51,806 nucleotides of DNA from Rikenella sp. (GCA_022511025.1 JAFLSI010000003.1:1-51806), one strand, 5' to 3'. Positions 9,178 to 20,015 are shown, counted from the stretch's first letter. Numbers and translations are program-made. The notes: generated by a model from the letters alone, not told the origin.

Positions 9178-10101
9178 TTATCGGTTGACTTGAAATTCGG
9201 CAGTCCCATCCCTGAAAAACGACACGATCTGCCGGGCTGCCGCCAAACCGGCATTGATATTGGCCTCCTCGGTCTCGGCTCCCATTTTTTTCGGTGTGGC
9301 GAAGAAGCGTGTGCCGAACTTTTCCGCCAGTTCCGGCGCGGTGTCCGGTGCAATATCCGTGATATACTTGAGGTCGGGACGTTCCGTCATGGCTTTCGCC
9401 AGCCCCGCCTCGTCGATCACCTCTTTGCGGGCCGTATTGACTAAGGTCGCTCCCGGCGGCATCGACACGAACAGGTCATAACCGATCGACCCCCGTGTCT
9501 CTGCCGTTGCCGGCAGGTGCAGCGACAGGTAGTCGCTGTTCCGGTACAATTCGGCCGGCGACGAGACCCTCTTTACTCCGTCCCGGTCGAATACCGCGGT
9601 GTCCGTAATGAACGGGTCGCAGGCCGACACCTCCATCCCCAAGGCCCGTCCGTACCGGGCCACGATCTGTCCGACATGCCCGTAGGCGTGAATCCCCAAC
9701 CGTTTGCCGCAGACCTCGCTGCCGGTGCCCTGCGTGAATCGGTTGCGGGCCATGAAAATCATCATCGCCACCGCCAGCTCCGCCACGGCGTTCGCATTCT
9801 GTCCCGGCGTGTTCATCGCCACGATCCCCCGCTCGGTGCACGCAGCTAAATCGAGGTTGTCGTACCCCGCTCCCGCCCGGACCACGACCCGCAGTCTCGG
9901 CGCAGCGGCGATTACCTCCGCCGTAACCCGGTCCGAACGGACGATCAACGCATCAGCATCGGCCACGGCCGCTTTCAACTCATCGGCCGAGGTGTATTTT
10001 TCGAGCCAGACACAACTGTGTCCCGCTTCCCGCACGATCGCCGCCATCCCCTCCACGGCCCGTTTCGAGAAAGGTTTCTCGGTTGCTACTACTATTTTCA
10101 T
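9178..10101 (-). CDS. serA: D-3-phosphoglycerate dehydrogenase
   Basis: MKIVVATEKPFSKRAVEGM...VRAGAGYDNLDLAACTERGIVAMNTPGQNANAVAELAVAMM; likely start at 10101 rather than 10128; next to serC. Confidence 0.85.
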   Translation of the reverse strand: MKIVVATEKPFSKRAVEGMAAIVREAGHSCVWLEKYTSADELKAAVADADALIVRSDRVTAEVIAAAPRLRVVVRAGAGYDNLDLAACTERGIVAMNTPGQNANAVAELAVAMMIFMARNRFTQGTGSEVCGKRLGIHAYGHVGQIVARYGRALGMEVSACDPFITDTAVFDRDGVKRVSSPAELYRNSDYLSLHLPATAETRGSIGYDLFVSMPPGATLVNTARKEVIDEAGLAKAMTERPDLKYITDIAPDTAPELAEKFGTRFFATPKKMGAETEEANINAGLAAARQIVSFFRDGTAEFQVNR

Positions 10102-10105
10102 CGGA

Positions 10106-11182
10106 CTACCGGGCATACTGTTTTTCAAATTCCTGCATGCACTCTACCAGCGCCTGCACGCTCTCTTTCGGCATCGCATTGTAGATCGAGGCCCGGAAAC
10201 CGCCGACCAGCCGGTGCCCCTTGACGCCGATCATCCCCCGCTCTTTGGCGAAGTTCACGAACTCGAAGATGTCCATCTCTTTGTACCGGTCGCTGTAGAC
10301 GAAGCAGGCGTTCATCAGCGAGCGGTCTTCCCGTGCCGCCGTTCCGACGAACATCGAGTTGCGGTCGATTTCGTTGTACAGCAGTGTCGCCTTCTCCTCG
10401 TTGAGCCGCTGGACGGCCGGCACCCCGCCGATCGACTTGAGCCACCGCAAGGTCTCGCGCACTACGTAAATCGGGAAAACCGGCGGTGTGTTGAACATCG
10501 ACCCTCCCTCCACATGCGACCGGTAGTCCAGAATGGTCGGAATCGTCCGCGAAACCCGTCCCAGAATGTCGTTGCGGACGATGACGAACGTAACCCCGGC
10601 AGGACCCAGATTCTTTTGCGCTCCGCCGTAAATCAATCCGTACTTGGAGACCTCCACCGGCCGGGAGAGGATGTCCGACGACATGTCCGCCACGAGCATG
10701 ACGGGCGAATCGGGATCGGTTTGGTACTCCGTACCGAAGATCGTGTTGTTGGTCGTGATGTGCAGGTAGTCCAGATCGGCCGGAATCTCAAATCCTTTCG
10801 GAATGTACGAGAAGTTCCGGTCCTCGGACGAGGCTACGATCTCCACTTCGCCGAACAGCCGGGCCTCTTTGATCGCTTTCTTGGCCCACACGCCGGTATG
10901 GATATATCCCGCTTTCCGCTCCAGCAGATTGAACGGAACCATGCAGAACTGCATGCTCGCCCCACCGCCGAGGAAGAGCACGCTGTACCCCTCCGGAATG
11001 TGCAGCAGCTCTTTGAACAGCGCCACCGCCTCGTCCAGCACCTCTTCGAAGTCCGGGGTGCGGTGCGATATTTCGAGCACCGACAGACCGATGCCGTTGA
11101 GGTCCAGTACGGCTTGGGCGGCATTCTCGACCGCTGTGCGGGGCAGAATCGACGGCCCGGCGGAAAAATTGTGCTTTTTCAT
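10106..11182 (-). CDS. serC: Phosphoserine aminotransferase
   Basis: [48 protein letters not shown]...[19 protein letters not shown]. Confidence 0.97.
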   Translation of the reverse strand: MKKHNFSAGPSILPRTAVENAAQAVLDLNGIGLSVLEISHRTPDFEEVLDEAVALFKELLHIPEGYSVLFLGGGASMQFCMVPFNLLERKAGYIHTGVWAKKAIKEARLFGEVEIVASSEDRNFSYIPKGFEIPADLDYLHITTNNTIFGTEYQTDPDSPVMLVADMSSDILSRPVEVSKYGLIYGGAQKNLGPAGVTFVIVRNDILGRVSRTIPTILDYRSHVEGGSMFNTPPVFPIYVVRETLRWLKSIGGVPAVQRLNEEKATLLYNEIDRNSMFVGTAAREDRSLMNACFVYSDRYKEMDIFEFVNFAKERGMIGVKGHRLVGGFRASIYNAMPKESVQALVECMQEFEKQYAR

Positions 11183-11291
11183 GTATTTACGTGCGTATTA
11201 TCGGTTACGATACCGAGAAATGAAAACCAAATATCGGAAATATTATTCGATTTCATACTATATTTGTTTTCTGTAACTCATAATTCCGAAC

Positions 11292-12170
11292 ATGGCAAAA
11301 TCGATGACGGGCTACGGGCGTGCCGAACGGCATACCGAACGGCGGAAAATTACCGTTGAAATCAAGAGCCTGAACAGCAAACAGTTGGACCTTTCGACAC
11401 GTATCCCCTCCCTCTACCGGGAGAAGGAGTACGAGATCCGGAATGCGGTGGGCAAGGCATTGGGGCGCGGCAAAGTGGATCTGGTCGTGTCGGTGGAGCC
11501 TGTCGGCGGAACGAAAGCGGCTGCCGGGACAATCAACCGGGAGTTGTTCAAGGCCTACTACGCTCAGTTGGTCGAGTTGCAAAACGAGGTGGGGGATAAA
11601 AACGGGTCGGAACCGTTGATTACGACGGTGCTGCGCCTGCCGGAGGTGATGCAGACCGATGCGGTGGAGATCGGCGAGGCGGAGTGGACTGCCTTGGCTG
11701 AGGCGGTGGACGAGGCGGTGGAGAACCTGAACCGCTTCCGGACGCAGGAGGGGGCGGTGCTCATCGCCGACCTGCTGAAACGGATCGACACGATCGAATC
11801 GCTGGCGGCCCGGATCGTGCCGTTGGAGGGGGAGCGGATCGAGGCGGTGCGGACACGGTTGCAGGATAGCCTCAAGGCTTTGCAGGTGCCTGTGGACAAC
11901 AACCGGTTCGAGCAGGAGATCATCTATTACCTCGAAAAGTTCGACATCACGGAGGAAAAGGTCCGCCTCAAACAGCATTGCGATTACTTCCGGACGGTGG
12001 CGGGCGAATCGGAGGGGGTGGGACGCAAGCTCGGCTTCATTGCGCAGGAGATCGGCCGCGAGATCAACACGACGGGGTCGAAAGCCAATCATGCCGAAAT
12101 ACAGAAAATCGTGGTGCGGATGAAGGACGAGTTGGAGAAGATCAAGGAACAGTTGCTCAATCTTTTATAG
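11292..12170 (+). CDS. YicC/YloC family protein (UPF0701)
   Basis: MAKSMTGYGRAERHTERRKITVEIKSLNSKQLDLSTRIPSLYREKE...GRKLGFIAQEIGREINTTGSKA. Confidence 0.95.
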   Translation: MAKSMTGYGRAERHTERRKITVEIKSLNSKQLDLSTRIPSLYREKEYEIRNAVGKALGRGKVDLVVSVEPVGGTKAAAGTINRELFKAYYAQLVELQNEVGDKNGSEPLITTVLRLPEVMQTDAVEIGEAEWTALAEAVDEAVENLNRFRTQEGAVLIADLLKRIDTIESLAARIVPLEGERIEAVRTRLQDSLKALQVPVDNNRFEQEIIYYLEKFDITEEKVRLKQHCDYFRTVAGESEGVGRKLGFIAQEIGREINTTGSKANHAEIQKIVVRMKDELEKIKEQLLNLL

Positions 12171-12179
12171 TCGCATTCT

Positions 12180-12743
12180 ATGGGTAAGGTATTGATCTTT
12201 TCGGCGCCGTCGGGTTCGGGCAAGACGACGATCGTCAAACACCTGCTGGCGCGGTTTCCGGAGCTGGAGTTCTCCATTTCGGCCACCTCGCGGGCACCGC
12301 GGGGCGAGGAGCGGGATGGAGTGGACTACTATTTTATGAATGCGGCCGAGTTTGCGGCACGGGTCGAGGCGGGCGAGTTCGTCGAGTGGGAGGAGGTCTA
12401 TGCCGGGACTTGCTACGGGACGCTGCGGGCCGAGATCGAACGGATCTGGGATCGGGGGCATGTGGCGGTATTCGATGTGGATGTGGTCGGCGCGCTGAAT
12501 ATCAAGAAACTGTTCGACGAACAGGCCCTTTCGGTTTTCATTATGCCGCCGTCGGTGGAGGTGCTGCGGATGCGGTTGGAGGGACGGGGGACCGACTCGC
12601 CGGAGGCGATCGAACGGCGGTTGGCCAAAGCGGATCAGGAGATCGGATATGCACCGCGGTTCGACCGGGTGGTGGTCAATGATGATTTGGAGAAGGCTTA
12701 TGCCGAGGCGGTGCAGGTGGTCGGGACTTTTTTGGCGCAGTAG
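12180..12743 (+). CDS. gmk: Guanylate kinase
   Basis: MGKVLIFSAPSGSGKTTIVKHLL...SATSRAPRGEERDGVDYYF. Confidence 0.97.
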   Translation: MGKVLIFSAPSGSGKTTIVKHLLARFPELEFSISATSRAPRGEERDGVDYYFMNAAEFAARVEAGEFVEWEEVYAGTCYGTLRAEIERIWDRGHVAVFDVDVVGALNIKKLFDEQALSVFIMPPSVEVLRMRLEGRGTDSPEAIERRLAKADQEIGYAPRFDRVVVNDDLEKAYAEAVQVVGTFLAQ

Positions 12744-12746
12744 ACG

Positions 12747-13319
12747 ATGGACGGGAAACGGGTGGCTCTCTTGCTGGGATCGTTCAATCCGGTCCATGCT
12801 GGCCATTTGGCTGTGGCGCGTTATGTGGCGGAGCGGGGATTGGCGGAGGAGGTGTGGTTCGTGGTGTCGCCGCAGAATCCGTTGAAGAATCCGGCGGAGC
12901 TGGCGCCGTTCGACGAACGGGTGGAGATGGTGCGGCGGGCGCTGGCCGAAACGGGCGACGGCCGGCTCCGGGTATGCGATGCGGAACGTTCGCTGCCCTA
13001 CCCTTCCTATACGATCCGTACGATCGAATACCTCCGGAAACGCTATCCCGGCGTTCGGTTTACGATTTTGGCGGGCAGCGACATCGCCGACCAACTGCCC
13101 CGGTGGTATCGGGCGGAGGATTTGCAGCGCCAGGTTCGGTTTCTGATTTATCCGCGCAACGGCGGTGCGGCTTCGCCGGAAATGGCGCAGGCGCCGGTTC
13201 TCGGGGTCGATTCGACTTCGATCCGGGCGGCATTGGCGGCGGGGCGACCGGTGGCCGACGGATGGCTGCCGGCTTCGGTGGCCGACTATATCCGGACTCG
13301 AAAACTGTATGCGCAATGA
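12747..13319 (+). CDS. nadD: Nicotinate-nucleotide adenylyltransferase
   Basis: VALLLGSFNPVHAGHLAVARYV; LGVDSTSIRAALAAG; YIRTRKLY C-terminus. Confidence 0.94.
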   Translation: MDGKRVALLLGSFNPVHAGHLAVARYVAERGLAEEVWFVVSPQNPLKNPAELAPFDERVEMVRRALAETGDGRLRVCDAERSLPYPSYTIRTIEYLRKRYPGVRFTILAGSDIADQLPRWYRAEDLQRQVRFLIYPRNGGAASPEMAQAPVLGVDSTSIRAALAAGRPVADGWLPASVADYIRTRKLYAQ

Positions 13320-13546
13320 CGGAGACGATCGAATACTGGACCGCGGAGATCGAAAAGCGTCCGGCGGTGGCGGATCTCTATTTCAAACGGGGATGCCTGC
13401 ACTACCGGAACAACGATTTCGGCGGTGCGCTCAACGATTTCAACCGGGCTTTGGCGTTAGATGCGGACTATACGGAGGCACGTCAGATGCGGGAGATGGT
13501 GCGGGAGATTCTCGACTTTCGGAATTTCGATTTGTATAATCCGTAA
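13316..13546 (+). CDS. Small TPR-like protein (76 aa)
   Basis: MTETIEYWTAEIEKRPAVADLYFKRGCLHYRNNDFGGALNDFNRALALDADYTEA; ATGA overlap with nadD stop. Confidence 0.7.
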   Translation: MTETIEYWTAEIEKRPAVADLYFKRGCLHYRNNDFGGALNDFNRALALDADYTEARQMREMVREILDFRNFDLYNP

Positions 13547-13574
13547 TTGTTTGGATCGCAGTTAGTAGCGGCTT

Positions 13575-13988
13575 TTACCGGCCGTCGAACTCGAATGCCC
13601 ACGGCAGCAGATCGGCGGCCATCGCTTCCCGCACTTCATCGGCCGACCGGTCGGACATGATGACCCGAATGTCGGCTCCTTGCTGGGCCCGCACCGCCTC
13701 GGCCAAAACTTCACGACAGCCGCCGCACGGTGTAATCGGCCTTTCCGAATCCGGCGAAGCGATGGCAATCGCCACGATCCGCACGTTCGGACAGGTTGCC
13801 CGCGCATAGTTCACCGCCACCCGTTCTGCACAACTTCCCAAAGGATAGGCCCGGTTCTCCTGGTTGTTCCCGCAGATCACCGTTCCGTCCTCCAACAGCA
13901 CCGCTGCGCCCACCCGAAAGCCGGAATAGGGTGCCCACGCTTTTTCTGCCGCTTCGAACGCTTTTGAAATCAAGGTTTTGTCATTCAT
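13575..13988 (-). CDS. cdd: Cytidine deaminase
   Basis: MNDKTLISKAFEAAEKAWAPYSGFRVGAAVLLEDG...GSCAERVAV...PCGGCREVL zinc motifs; start placed at ATG 13986-13988. Confidence 0.93.
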   Translation of the reverse strand: MNDKTLISKAFEAAEKAWAPYSGFRVGAAVLLEDGTVICGNNQENRAYPLGSCAERVAVNYARATCPNVRIVAIAIASPDSERPITPCGGCREVLAEAVRAQQGADIRVIMSDRSADEVREAMAADLLPWAFEFDGR

Positions 13989-14662
13989 TATCGAAAGGAT
14001 TGCTTGATGGATTTGACCGCCCGCAGCATATGCCGTTTCCCCAAGGCTCCCGGCAGCCGGAACACCTCGAATCCTGCCGCCCGCAAGGCCTGTTTCACCG
14101 CTCCTTTGGCCGAGTAGCTTACCCATACCCCCTCCGGTTTCAAGCTGTAGAACAGCCGGTGCATAATGGCTTCCGACCAGAGTCCCGGTTGCACGTCCGG
14201 TGCGAAGGCATCGAAATAGACGACATCGAACCGTTCGGCCAAAGCCGAAAAATCGAACGTCGACAAATCGGCCCGGTATTTCGTGAGCGAAAAACGATCC
14301 CCGTCCACCGCATGCCTTTCGCCGTCCCACGGTAACTCATGCAATGTCAGAAAGACAGGATCGTCCGTATAATGCAGCTGCCGGGCTGTCCCGACACCGA
14401 TCGGATAGAGGTCGATCGCCGAGTAGTCGACCCGTTTCCGGTTTGCGAGTGCTTGTCGATAGGTTAAGTAGCAATTCAGTCCGCTCCCGAAACCGACCTC
14501 GAAAACAGCGATTTCCTCTTTTTGCTGTATTACAGCATCGAATCCGGCGCGGATATAGACGTGTTCCGCCTCGCCGACCGCTCCGCGATCCGAGTGGTAC
14601 AGCTCTCCGAGTTGCTCGTGGCGCAGAGTCAGCGATCCGTCTCCGGTTTCGATTAATTCCAT
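13988..14662 (-). CDS. MnmD-type SAM-dependent tRNA methyltransferase (MnmC methyltransferase-domain homologue)
   Basis: FEVGFGSGLNCYLTY; VYFDAFAPDVQPGLWSEAIMHRLFYSLKPEGVWVSYSAKGAVKQALRAAGF. Confidence 0.88.
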   Translation of the reverse strand: MELIETGDGSLTLRHEQLGELYHSDRGAVGEAEHVYIRAGFDAVIQQKEEIAVFEVGFGSGLNCYLTYRQALANRKRVDYSAIDLYPIGVGTARQLHYTDDPVFLTLHELPWDGERHAVDGDRFSLTKYRADLSTFDFSALAERFDVVYFDAFAPDVQPGLWSEAIMHRLFYSLKPEGVWVSYSAKGAVKQALRAAGFEVFRLPGALGKRHMLRAVKSIKQSFR

Positions 14663-14682
14663 AATGGACTGAAAAATAAGAG

Positions 14683-16125
14683 TTACCGGCGAATCAGCTG
14701 AACTACATTCTCGACATGGTGCGTGTGCGGGAACATGTCCACCGGCTGCACTTTCGCCACCCGGTAAGCCGGATCGAAAAGAGCCAGATCCCTCGCCTGT
14801 GTCGCCGGATTGCAGCTGACGTAAACGATTCGCTGCGGAGCTGCCGCTAATATCGTTGCGGCCACATCCCCGTGGATTCCTGCCCGCGGCGGGTCCAAAA
14901 TGATGACATCCGGCCGCCCGTGCCGCTCGATAAACTCCCCGTTCAGCACATCTTTCATATCCCCGGCAAAGAACAGGGTGTTTTCGATCCCGTTCAGCGC
15001 CGAGTTCTGTTTGGCGTCTTCGATCGCCTCCGGTACATATTCGATCCCCACTACCCGCTTGGCGCCGGCCGCAACGAAATTGGCGATCGTTCCGGTTCCG
15101 GTATAAAGGTCGTACACGATTTCGGTTCCCGTCAGTTCGGCAAAATCGCGCGCAACCCGGTAGAGGTTGTAGGCCTGTTCCGAGTTGGTCTGGTAGAACG
15201 ATTTGGGGTGAATCCGAAAGGTCAATCCCTCCATGCGCTCCTCCATGTAGGGTTTTCCTTTGTAATGATGTACATCCAAATCGTTGATGGAATCATTCAG
15301 TTTATTGTTTATAATATAATTAAGCGATGTTATCTGGGGGAACTGTTCAGCTAAAAAATCCAGCAATGGCCTGCACATGGAATCCGGTTCGGCAAAAACG
15401 ACGGTAACCATCACTTCGCCCGTGGTCGAAGTGCGGACAATGAGGTTCCGCAGCAATCCCCGGTGTTCGCGCAGGTTATAGAATGCCACCCCCTTCTCCT
15501 CGGCGAAACGTTTGACGGCCGACCGGATTGCATTCGACGGTTCCGCTTGCAGGTAGCACTGCTCTACATCCAACACCTTGTCGAACATCCCCGGGATGTG
15601 GAATCCCAGCGCATTGCCGCCGCCGGCCGCTGCCGCTTCTCCCTCGGCAACCTCCGAGCGGGGCACCCACCGCTTGTCCGAAAAGGTGAATTCCAATTTG
15701 TTCCGATAATATTCGCTCTTGGCCGAACCGATGATCGGCGAAATTTCCGGCAGCTCGATACCGCCCAACCGCCGCAACTGTTCCTCCACCTGCCGCTGTT
15801 TGTAAGCCAGCTGCATGGGGTACGGCAGCGCCTGCCACTTGCATCCGCCGCACTCGCCGTAATGTCGGCAGAACGGTTCGACCCGGTCCGGCGAATAGGC
15901 CGCAAACCGCGTTACATATCCCTCCATGAACCGTCGCCGTTTTTTGTTGATCTGCACGTCGACCACATCGCCCGGCACGGTGTACGGCACGAAGACCACC
16001 ATGTCGCCGTATTTGCCCAAAGATTTTCCCTCGGCAGCTATGTCGGTGATTTTCAGTCCCTCGATTTGCGGATATTTGCTTTTCTTCGGCTTCATAAAGC
16101 GGCTGCTCGGTTTGGTTCGGGGCAA
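14683..16125 (-). CDS. 23S rRNA (uracil-5-)-methyltransferase, RumA/RlmD-like
   Basis: TRAM-like N-terminus; CRHYGECGGCKWQALPYPMQLAYKQRQV; DLYTGTGTIANFVA; DPPRAGIHG; YVSCNPATQARDL. Confidence 0.93.
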   Translation of the reverse strand: MPRTKPSSRFMKPKKSKYPQIEGLKITDIAAEGKSLGKYGDMVVFVPYTVPGDVVDVQINKKRRRFMEGYVTRFAAYSPDRVEPFCRHYGECGGCKWQALPYPMQLAYKQRQVEEQLRRLGGIELPEISPIIGSAKSEYYRNKLEFTFSDKRWVPRSEVAEGEAAAAGGGNALGFHIPGMFDKVLDVEQCYLQAEPSNAIRSAVKRFAEEKGVAFYNLREHRGLLRNLIVRTSTTGEVMVTVVFAEPDSMCRPLLDFLAEQFPQITSLNYIINNKLNDSINDLDVHHYKGKPYMEERMEGLTFRIHPKSFYQTNSEQAYNLYRVARDFAELTGTEIVYDLYTGTGTIANFVAAGAKRVVGIEYVPEAIEDAKQNSALNGIENTLFFAGDMKDVLNGEFIERHGRPDVIILDPPRAGIHGDVAATILAAAPQRIVYVSCNPATQARDLALFDPAYRVAKVQPVDMFPHTHHVENVVQLIRR

Positions 16126-16184
16126 AGATACGGGTAAATTGCGTAAATTTGGAACCGAATCACCTTATACCTTTTGACCCGCTT

Positions 16185-16877
16185 ATGATCAAACTGGCTA
16201 CGCTTACTTTCAATCCTTTCGGCGAAAATACCTATGTGCTCTTCGACGAGACGAAACAGTGCGCCTTGGTCGACGCCGGATGCTACACCGAACAAGAACG
16301 GCAGACCTTGGTCGCGTTCATCGCGAAAAACGATTTGGAGCCTGTTGTGGCGATCAATACGCACGGACACGTGGACCATATTTGCGGAGTGGAGTTCGTG
16401 AAACGGCAGTGGGGCGTGCCGTTTGCGCTGCACCGCAACGAATGGCCGATTATGGAGTTGGCGCCGAGCTATGCCGGGGGTATGGGTTTCGACATCGAGA
16501 CCGTTCCGGCGGTGGAGATCGATCTGGCGGAGACGACCGATATTCCCTTGGGAAAGAGTCGGTTGCACATCTTGCAGACGCCGGGGCACGCTCCGGGCCA
16601 TGTGGCGATTCATGTGCCGGAGGCGGAGTTGCTGCTGACCGGCGATCTGCTCTTCAAAGAGAGCATCGGGCGAACCGATCTGCCGGGCGGAGACTATCCG
16701 ACGTTGATGGAGAGCATTATCGAACGGGTGATTCCGTTGGGAGGCGACACCCGGATTTTTCCGGGCCACGGACCGCACAGCACGGTGGCGCACGAAGTGA
16801 TGTTCAATCCGTTCATCGTCGAGGCGCTGCGGGGCGATGTGAACTACAAAGGCGAAGCGACGACCCATGAGAATTGA
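16185..16877 (+). CDS. MBL-fold metallohydrolase (glyoxalase II-like)
   Basis: [50 protein letters not shown]; start at [19 protein letters not shown]. Confidence 0.92.
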   Translation: MIKLATLTFNPFGENTYVLFDETKQCALVDAGCYTEQERQTLVAFIAKNDLEPVVAINTHGHVDHICGVEFVKRQWGVPFALHRNEWPIMELAPSYAGGMGFDIETVPAVEIDLAETTDIPLGKSRLHILQTPGHAPGHVAIHVPEAELLLTGDLLFKESIGRTDLPGGDYPTLMESIIERVIPLGGDTRIFPGHGPHSTVAHEVMFNPFIVEALRGDVNYKGEATTHEN

Positions 16878-17547
16878 TATTATTACCCTGCTGCCCAAGC
16901 TGTTGGACGGTGCGCTGAGCGAATCGATCATCAAGCGGGCGCAGGACAAAGGGCTGGTCGACATCCGGATTCACAACCTGCGGGATTATTGCGAAGACAA
17001 ACACCGGACGGCGGACGACTACCCGTTCGGCGGCGAGGCGGGCATGGTGATGAAGATCGAGCCGATTTACAAGATCATCACTTGGTTGCGTTCGGAGCGG
17101 GAGTACGACGAGGTGATCTACACCTCGCCGGACGGGATTACCTATAACCAGCAGGAGGCCAATCGGTTATCGACTCTGAAGAATTTGATCATCCTGTGCG
17201 GTCATTACAAAGGGGTGGACTACCGGGTGCGGGAACATTTGATTACGCGTGAGATTTCGATCGGCGATTATGTGCTGACGGGGGGCGAATTAGCGGCGGC
17301 GGTCATTGCGGACAGTGTGGTCCGGATTCTGCCGGGGGCGATCGGCGACGAATGTTCGGCCTTGACGGACAGTTTTCAGGACAACCTGTTGGCTCCGCCG
17401 GTCTACACGCGTCCGGCGGAGTTCAACGGCTGGCGGGTGCCGGATGTGCTGTTGTCGGGAAATTTTGCCGAAATTTCGAGCTGGCAGGAGGAGCAGGCAT
17501 TCGAACGAACGCAAAGATTAAGGCCTGATTTATTGGAAATTAAATAA
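16867..17547 (+). CDS. trmD: tRNA (guanine-N1)-methyltransferase
   Basis: [78 protein letters not shown]. Confidence 0.97.
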   Translation: MRIDIITLLPKLLDGALSESIIKRAQDKGLVDIRIHNLRDYCEDKHRTADDYPFGGEAGMVMKIEPIYKIITWLRSEREYDEVIYTSPDGITYNQQEANRLSTLKNLIILCGHYKGVDYRVREHLITREISIGDYVLTGGELAAAVIADSVVRILPGAIGDECSALTDSFQDNLLAPPVYTRPAEFNGWRVPDVLLSGNFAEISSWQEEQAFERTQRLRPDLLEIK

Positions 17548-17553
17548 GTCGAT

Positions 17554-18726
17554 ATGAAGTATTACATCATAGCGGGCGAGGCGTCGGGCGACCTGCACGG
17601 GGCGAATCTTATCGGCGGTCTGTTGCAGGCCGATCCGGAGGCGGAGATCCGTTTCTGGGGCGGCGACAAGATGGCTGAAGCGGCGGGAGAGCACGGGACG
17701 TTGGTGAGGCATTACAAAGAGGCCTCGATCATGGGATTCTGGGAGGTGGTCAAAAACCTGCGGAGGATCGGCCGGCAAATGCGGTTTTGTCGGGAGGATA
17801 TAGCAGCCAGCCGGCCCGATGCGTTGATCTTGATCGACTATCCGGGATTCAACCTGCGCATGGCGGAGTTCGCCCGCACCCATCGTTGGCCGGCGGGGGT
17901 GAAGCGGCCGGAGGTCTTCTATTATATCGCGCCGAAGGTTTGGGCGTGGAAAGAAAAACGGGTGGTTCGGATTCGGAAGTTTGTGGATCGGTTGTTCATC
18001 ATTTTTCCGTTCGAGGTCGAATATTTTCGACGGCATGGGATCGAGGCTTTCTATGCCGGCAATCCGTTGATGGATGCAGTGGCCGGACGGGGGGCGGTTG
18101 CGGAGGAGAGCGCCGAGGCGTTCCGGCGGGAGAATGGGTTGGACCGGCGGCCGATGGTCGCGTTGGTGGCTGGGAGCAGGGGGTCGGAGATTCGCTACAA
18201 TTTACCCTGTATGGTGGCTGTTGCGAGGCGTTTCCCGGAGTACCAGTTTGTGGTAACGGGTGTTTCGTGGCTCGACAAGGCGCTGTATGACAGGTATTTG
18301 TCGGGAAACGATGTGCGGTTCGTCTGCGACCAGACCTACCGCACGCTGCTCTTTTCGGAAGCGGCATTGGTTACGTCGGGGACGGCGACGCTCGAAACGG
18401 CGCTCTTGAACGTGCCGGAGGTGGTCTGTTTCCGCAGCTCGGCGATCAGCATTTGGGTGGCGAAACGGCTTGTGAAACTGCGCTTTATCTCGCTTGTCAA
18501 TTTGATCCTGAACCGCGAAGCGGTGCGGGAGTTGATCCAGGAGGAGTTCACACCGGAACGGGCGGCAGAGGAGTTGCGGGCGGTGCTGCCGGGGGGGGCG
18601 AAACACGAACGGATGATGCGGGATTTCGACGCATTGCGCGTAGCGATGGGCGCGCCGGGTGCTTCGGTGCGGGTGGCCGAGGAGATGGTGCGGCTGTTGA
18701 ATGAAAAGGGAGGGGCAAAGGCATGA
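17554..18726 (+). CDS. lpxB: Lipid-A-disaccharide synthase
   Basis: MKYYIIAGEASGDLHGANLIGGLL; YYIAPKVWAWKEKRV; TSGTATLETALLNVPEVV. Confidence 0.97.
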   Translation: MKYYIIAGEASGDLHGANLIGGLLQADPEAEIRFWGGDKMAEAAGEHGTLVRHYKEASIMGFWEVVKNLRRIGRQMRFCREDIAASRPDALILIDYPGFNLRMAEFARTHRWPAGVKRPEVFYYIAPKVWAWKEKRVVRIRKFVDRLFIIFPFEVEYFRRHGIEAFYAGNPLMDAVAGRGAVAEESAEAFRRENGLDRRPMVALVAGSRGSEIRYNLPCMVAVARRFPEYQFVVTGVSWLDKALYDRYLSGNDVRFVCDQTYRTLLFSEAALVTSGTATLETALLNVPEVVCFRSSAISIWVAKRLVKLRFISLVNLILNREAVRELIQEEFTPERAAEELRAVLPGGAKHERMMRDFDALRVAMGAPGASVRVAEEMVRLLNEKGGAKA

Positions 18727-19370
18727 AAATCATTTGCATCGGCATGAACTATGCGGAACATGTCAGGGAGCTGCCGGGCGTGTGGGGCGGAGCGGTGCAG
18801 CAGAGGGAGCGGCCGATGCCGCAGGAGCCGGTCTTTTTCATCAAACCCGATACCGCTTTGCTGCGGAACAACGAGCCGTTTTATATTCCGGATTTCTCGG
18901 AAGATGTGCAGTACGAGTGCGAGTTGGTCGTGCGAATCGACCGGCTGTGCAAAGGGATCGAGGAGCGTTTTGCGCACCGGTGTTACGCGGAGGTCGGGTT
19001 GGGGATCGACTTCACGGCCCGCGACTTGCAGCGGCGGTGTAAGGCGGAGGGGCTGCCCTGGGAGATTGCCAAAGGGTTCGACCACTCGGCGGCGGTGGCA
19101 CCGGTGTTCGTGCCGAAAGCGGAATTGCCGGATATGCAGCAGCTTCACTTCTCGATGAAACTCAATGGCGAACAGCGGCAGACAGGGTTTACGGGGGATA
19201 TGATTTTCAGTGTGGACCGGATCATTGCCTATGTATCGCAGTTCGTTACCTTGCGTATCGGCGATCTGATCTTTACCGGGACGCCAGCCGGGGTGGGACA
19301 GGTGCATATCGGCGACCGGATTACGGCGGAATTGGAGGGGAGAATCCTGCTGGATTTTCAGGTCAAATAA
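18723..19370 (+). CDS. Fumarylacetoacetate hydrolase family protein
   Basis: MKIICIGMNYAEHVREL; VFFIKPDTALL; VGLGIDFTARDLQ; IFTGTPAGVGQV. Confidence 0.95.
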   Translation: MKIICIGMNYAEHVRELPGVWGGAVQQRERPMPQEPVFFIKPDTALLRNNEPFYIPDFSEDVQYECELVVRIDRLCKGIEERFAHRCYAEVGLGIDFTARDLQRRCKAEGLPWEIAKGFDHSAAVAPVFVPKAELPDMQQLHFSMKLNGEQRQTGFTGDMIFSVDRIIAYVSQFVTLRIGDLIFTGTPAGVGQVHIGDRITAELEGRILLDFQVK

Positions 19371-19380
19371 ATCGTTGAAT

Positions 19381-19998
19381 ATGCTGGAAAACTGTTTATT
19401 GCAGAATAAAATAGATATTGTTTTAGCCAGCGGATCGCCACGGCGGCGGGAGTTGTTGGCGGGGATGGGGATTCCGTTTCGCGTGGCGGAGGCCTACCCG
19501 GTCGACGAGGTTTATCCGGCGGCGCTGGCGGTGCAGGATGTGCCGCTCTACTTGGCGGAGCGGAAGTCGAGGGCTTTTCCCGAGGTGCTGAAGGAGAGGG
19601 AGATATTGATTACGGCGGACACCGTGGTTATTCACGGCGGCCGGGTCATCGGCAAGCCTGCGGGGCGGGAGGAGGCGGTCGAAACCCTGCGGCAGCTCTC
19701 CTGTTCGGTGCATGAGGTGGTTACCGGAGTGATGCTGCGCAGCAGCCGGGCGGAACGAAAATTCTCGGATACGGCACGGGTGGTTTTCGGCCCTTTGACT
19801 GCGGAAGAGATCGAATATTATGTGGACCGGTTTCGGCCCTACGACAAGGCGGGGGCTTACGGGATTCAGGAGTGGATCGGCTATGCGGGGATCGAACGGA
19901 TCGAAGGGTCGTTCTACAACGTAATGGGGCTGCCGACCCGGCTGCTGTATCTCGAATTGTCGGATTTTATCCGAATGCAAGGATGGAATAATGAATAA
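19381..19998 (+). CDS. Maf-like nucleotide pyrophosphatase
   Basis: IVLASGSPRRRELLAGMGIPF; ITADTVVIHGGRVIGKP; DKAGAYGIQEWIGYAGIERIEGSFYNVMGLPT. Confidence 0.97.
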   Translation: MLENCLLQNKIDIVLASGSPRRRELLAGMGIPFRVAEAYPVDEVYPAALAVQDVPLYLAERKSRAFPEVLKEREILITADTVVIHGGRVIGKPAGREEAVETLRQLSCSVHEVVTGVMLRSSRAERKFSDTARVVFGPLTAEEIEYYVDRFRPYDKAGAYGIQEWIGYAGIERIEGSFYNVMGLPTRLLYLELSDFIRMQGWNNE

Positions 19999-20015
19999 TC
20001 GATAAAATACATGAT

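Noticed and set aside
11259-11266. TATATTTG box upstream of yicC
   Set aside because: Matches the -7 consensus but no convincing -33 element at the right distance; too weak to list.
16111-16151. TTTG...TAAATTTG promoter for the MBL-trmD operon
   Set aside because: The -7 match is good but the spacer to TTTG is about 29 nt, too long for the Bacteroidetes consensus; not listed as a feature.
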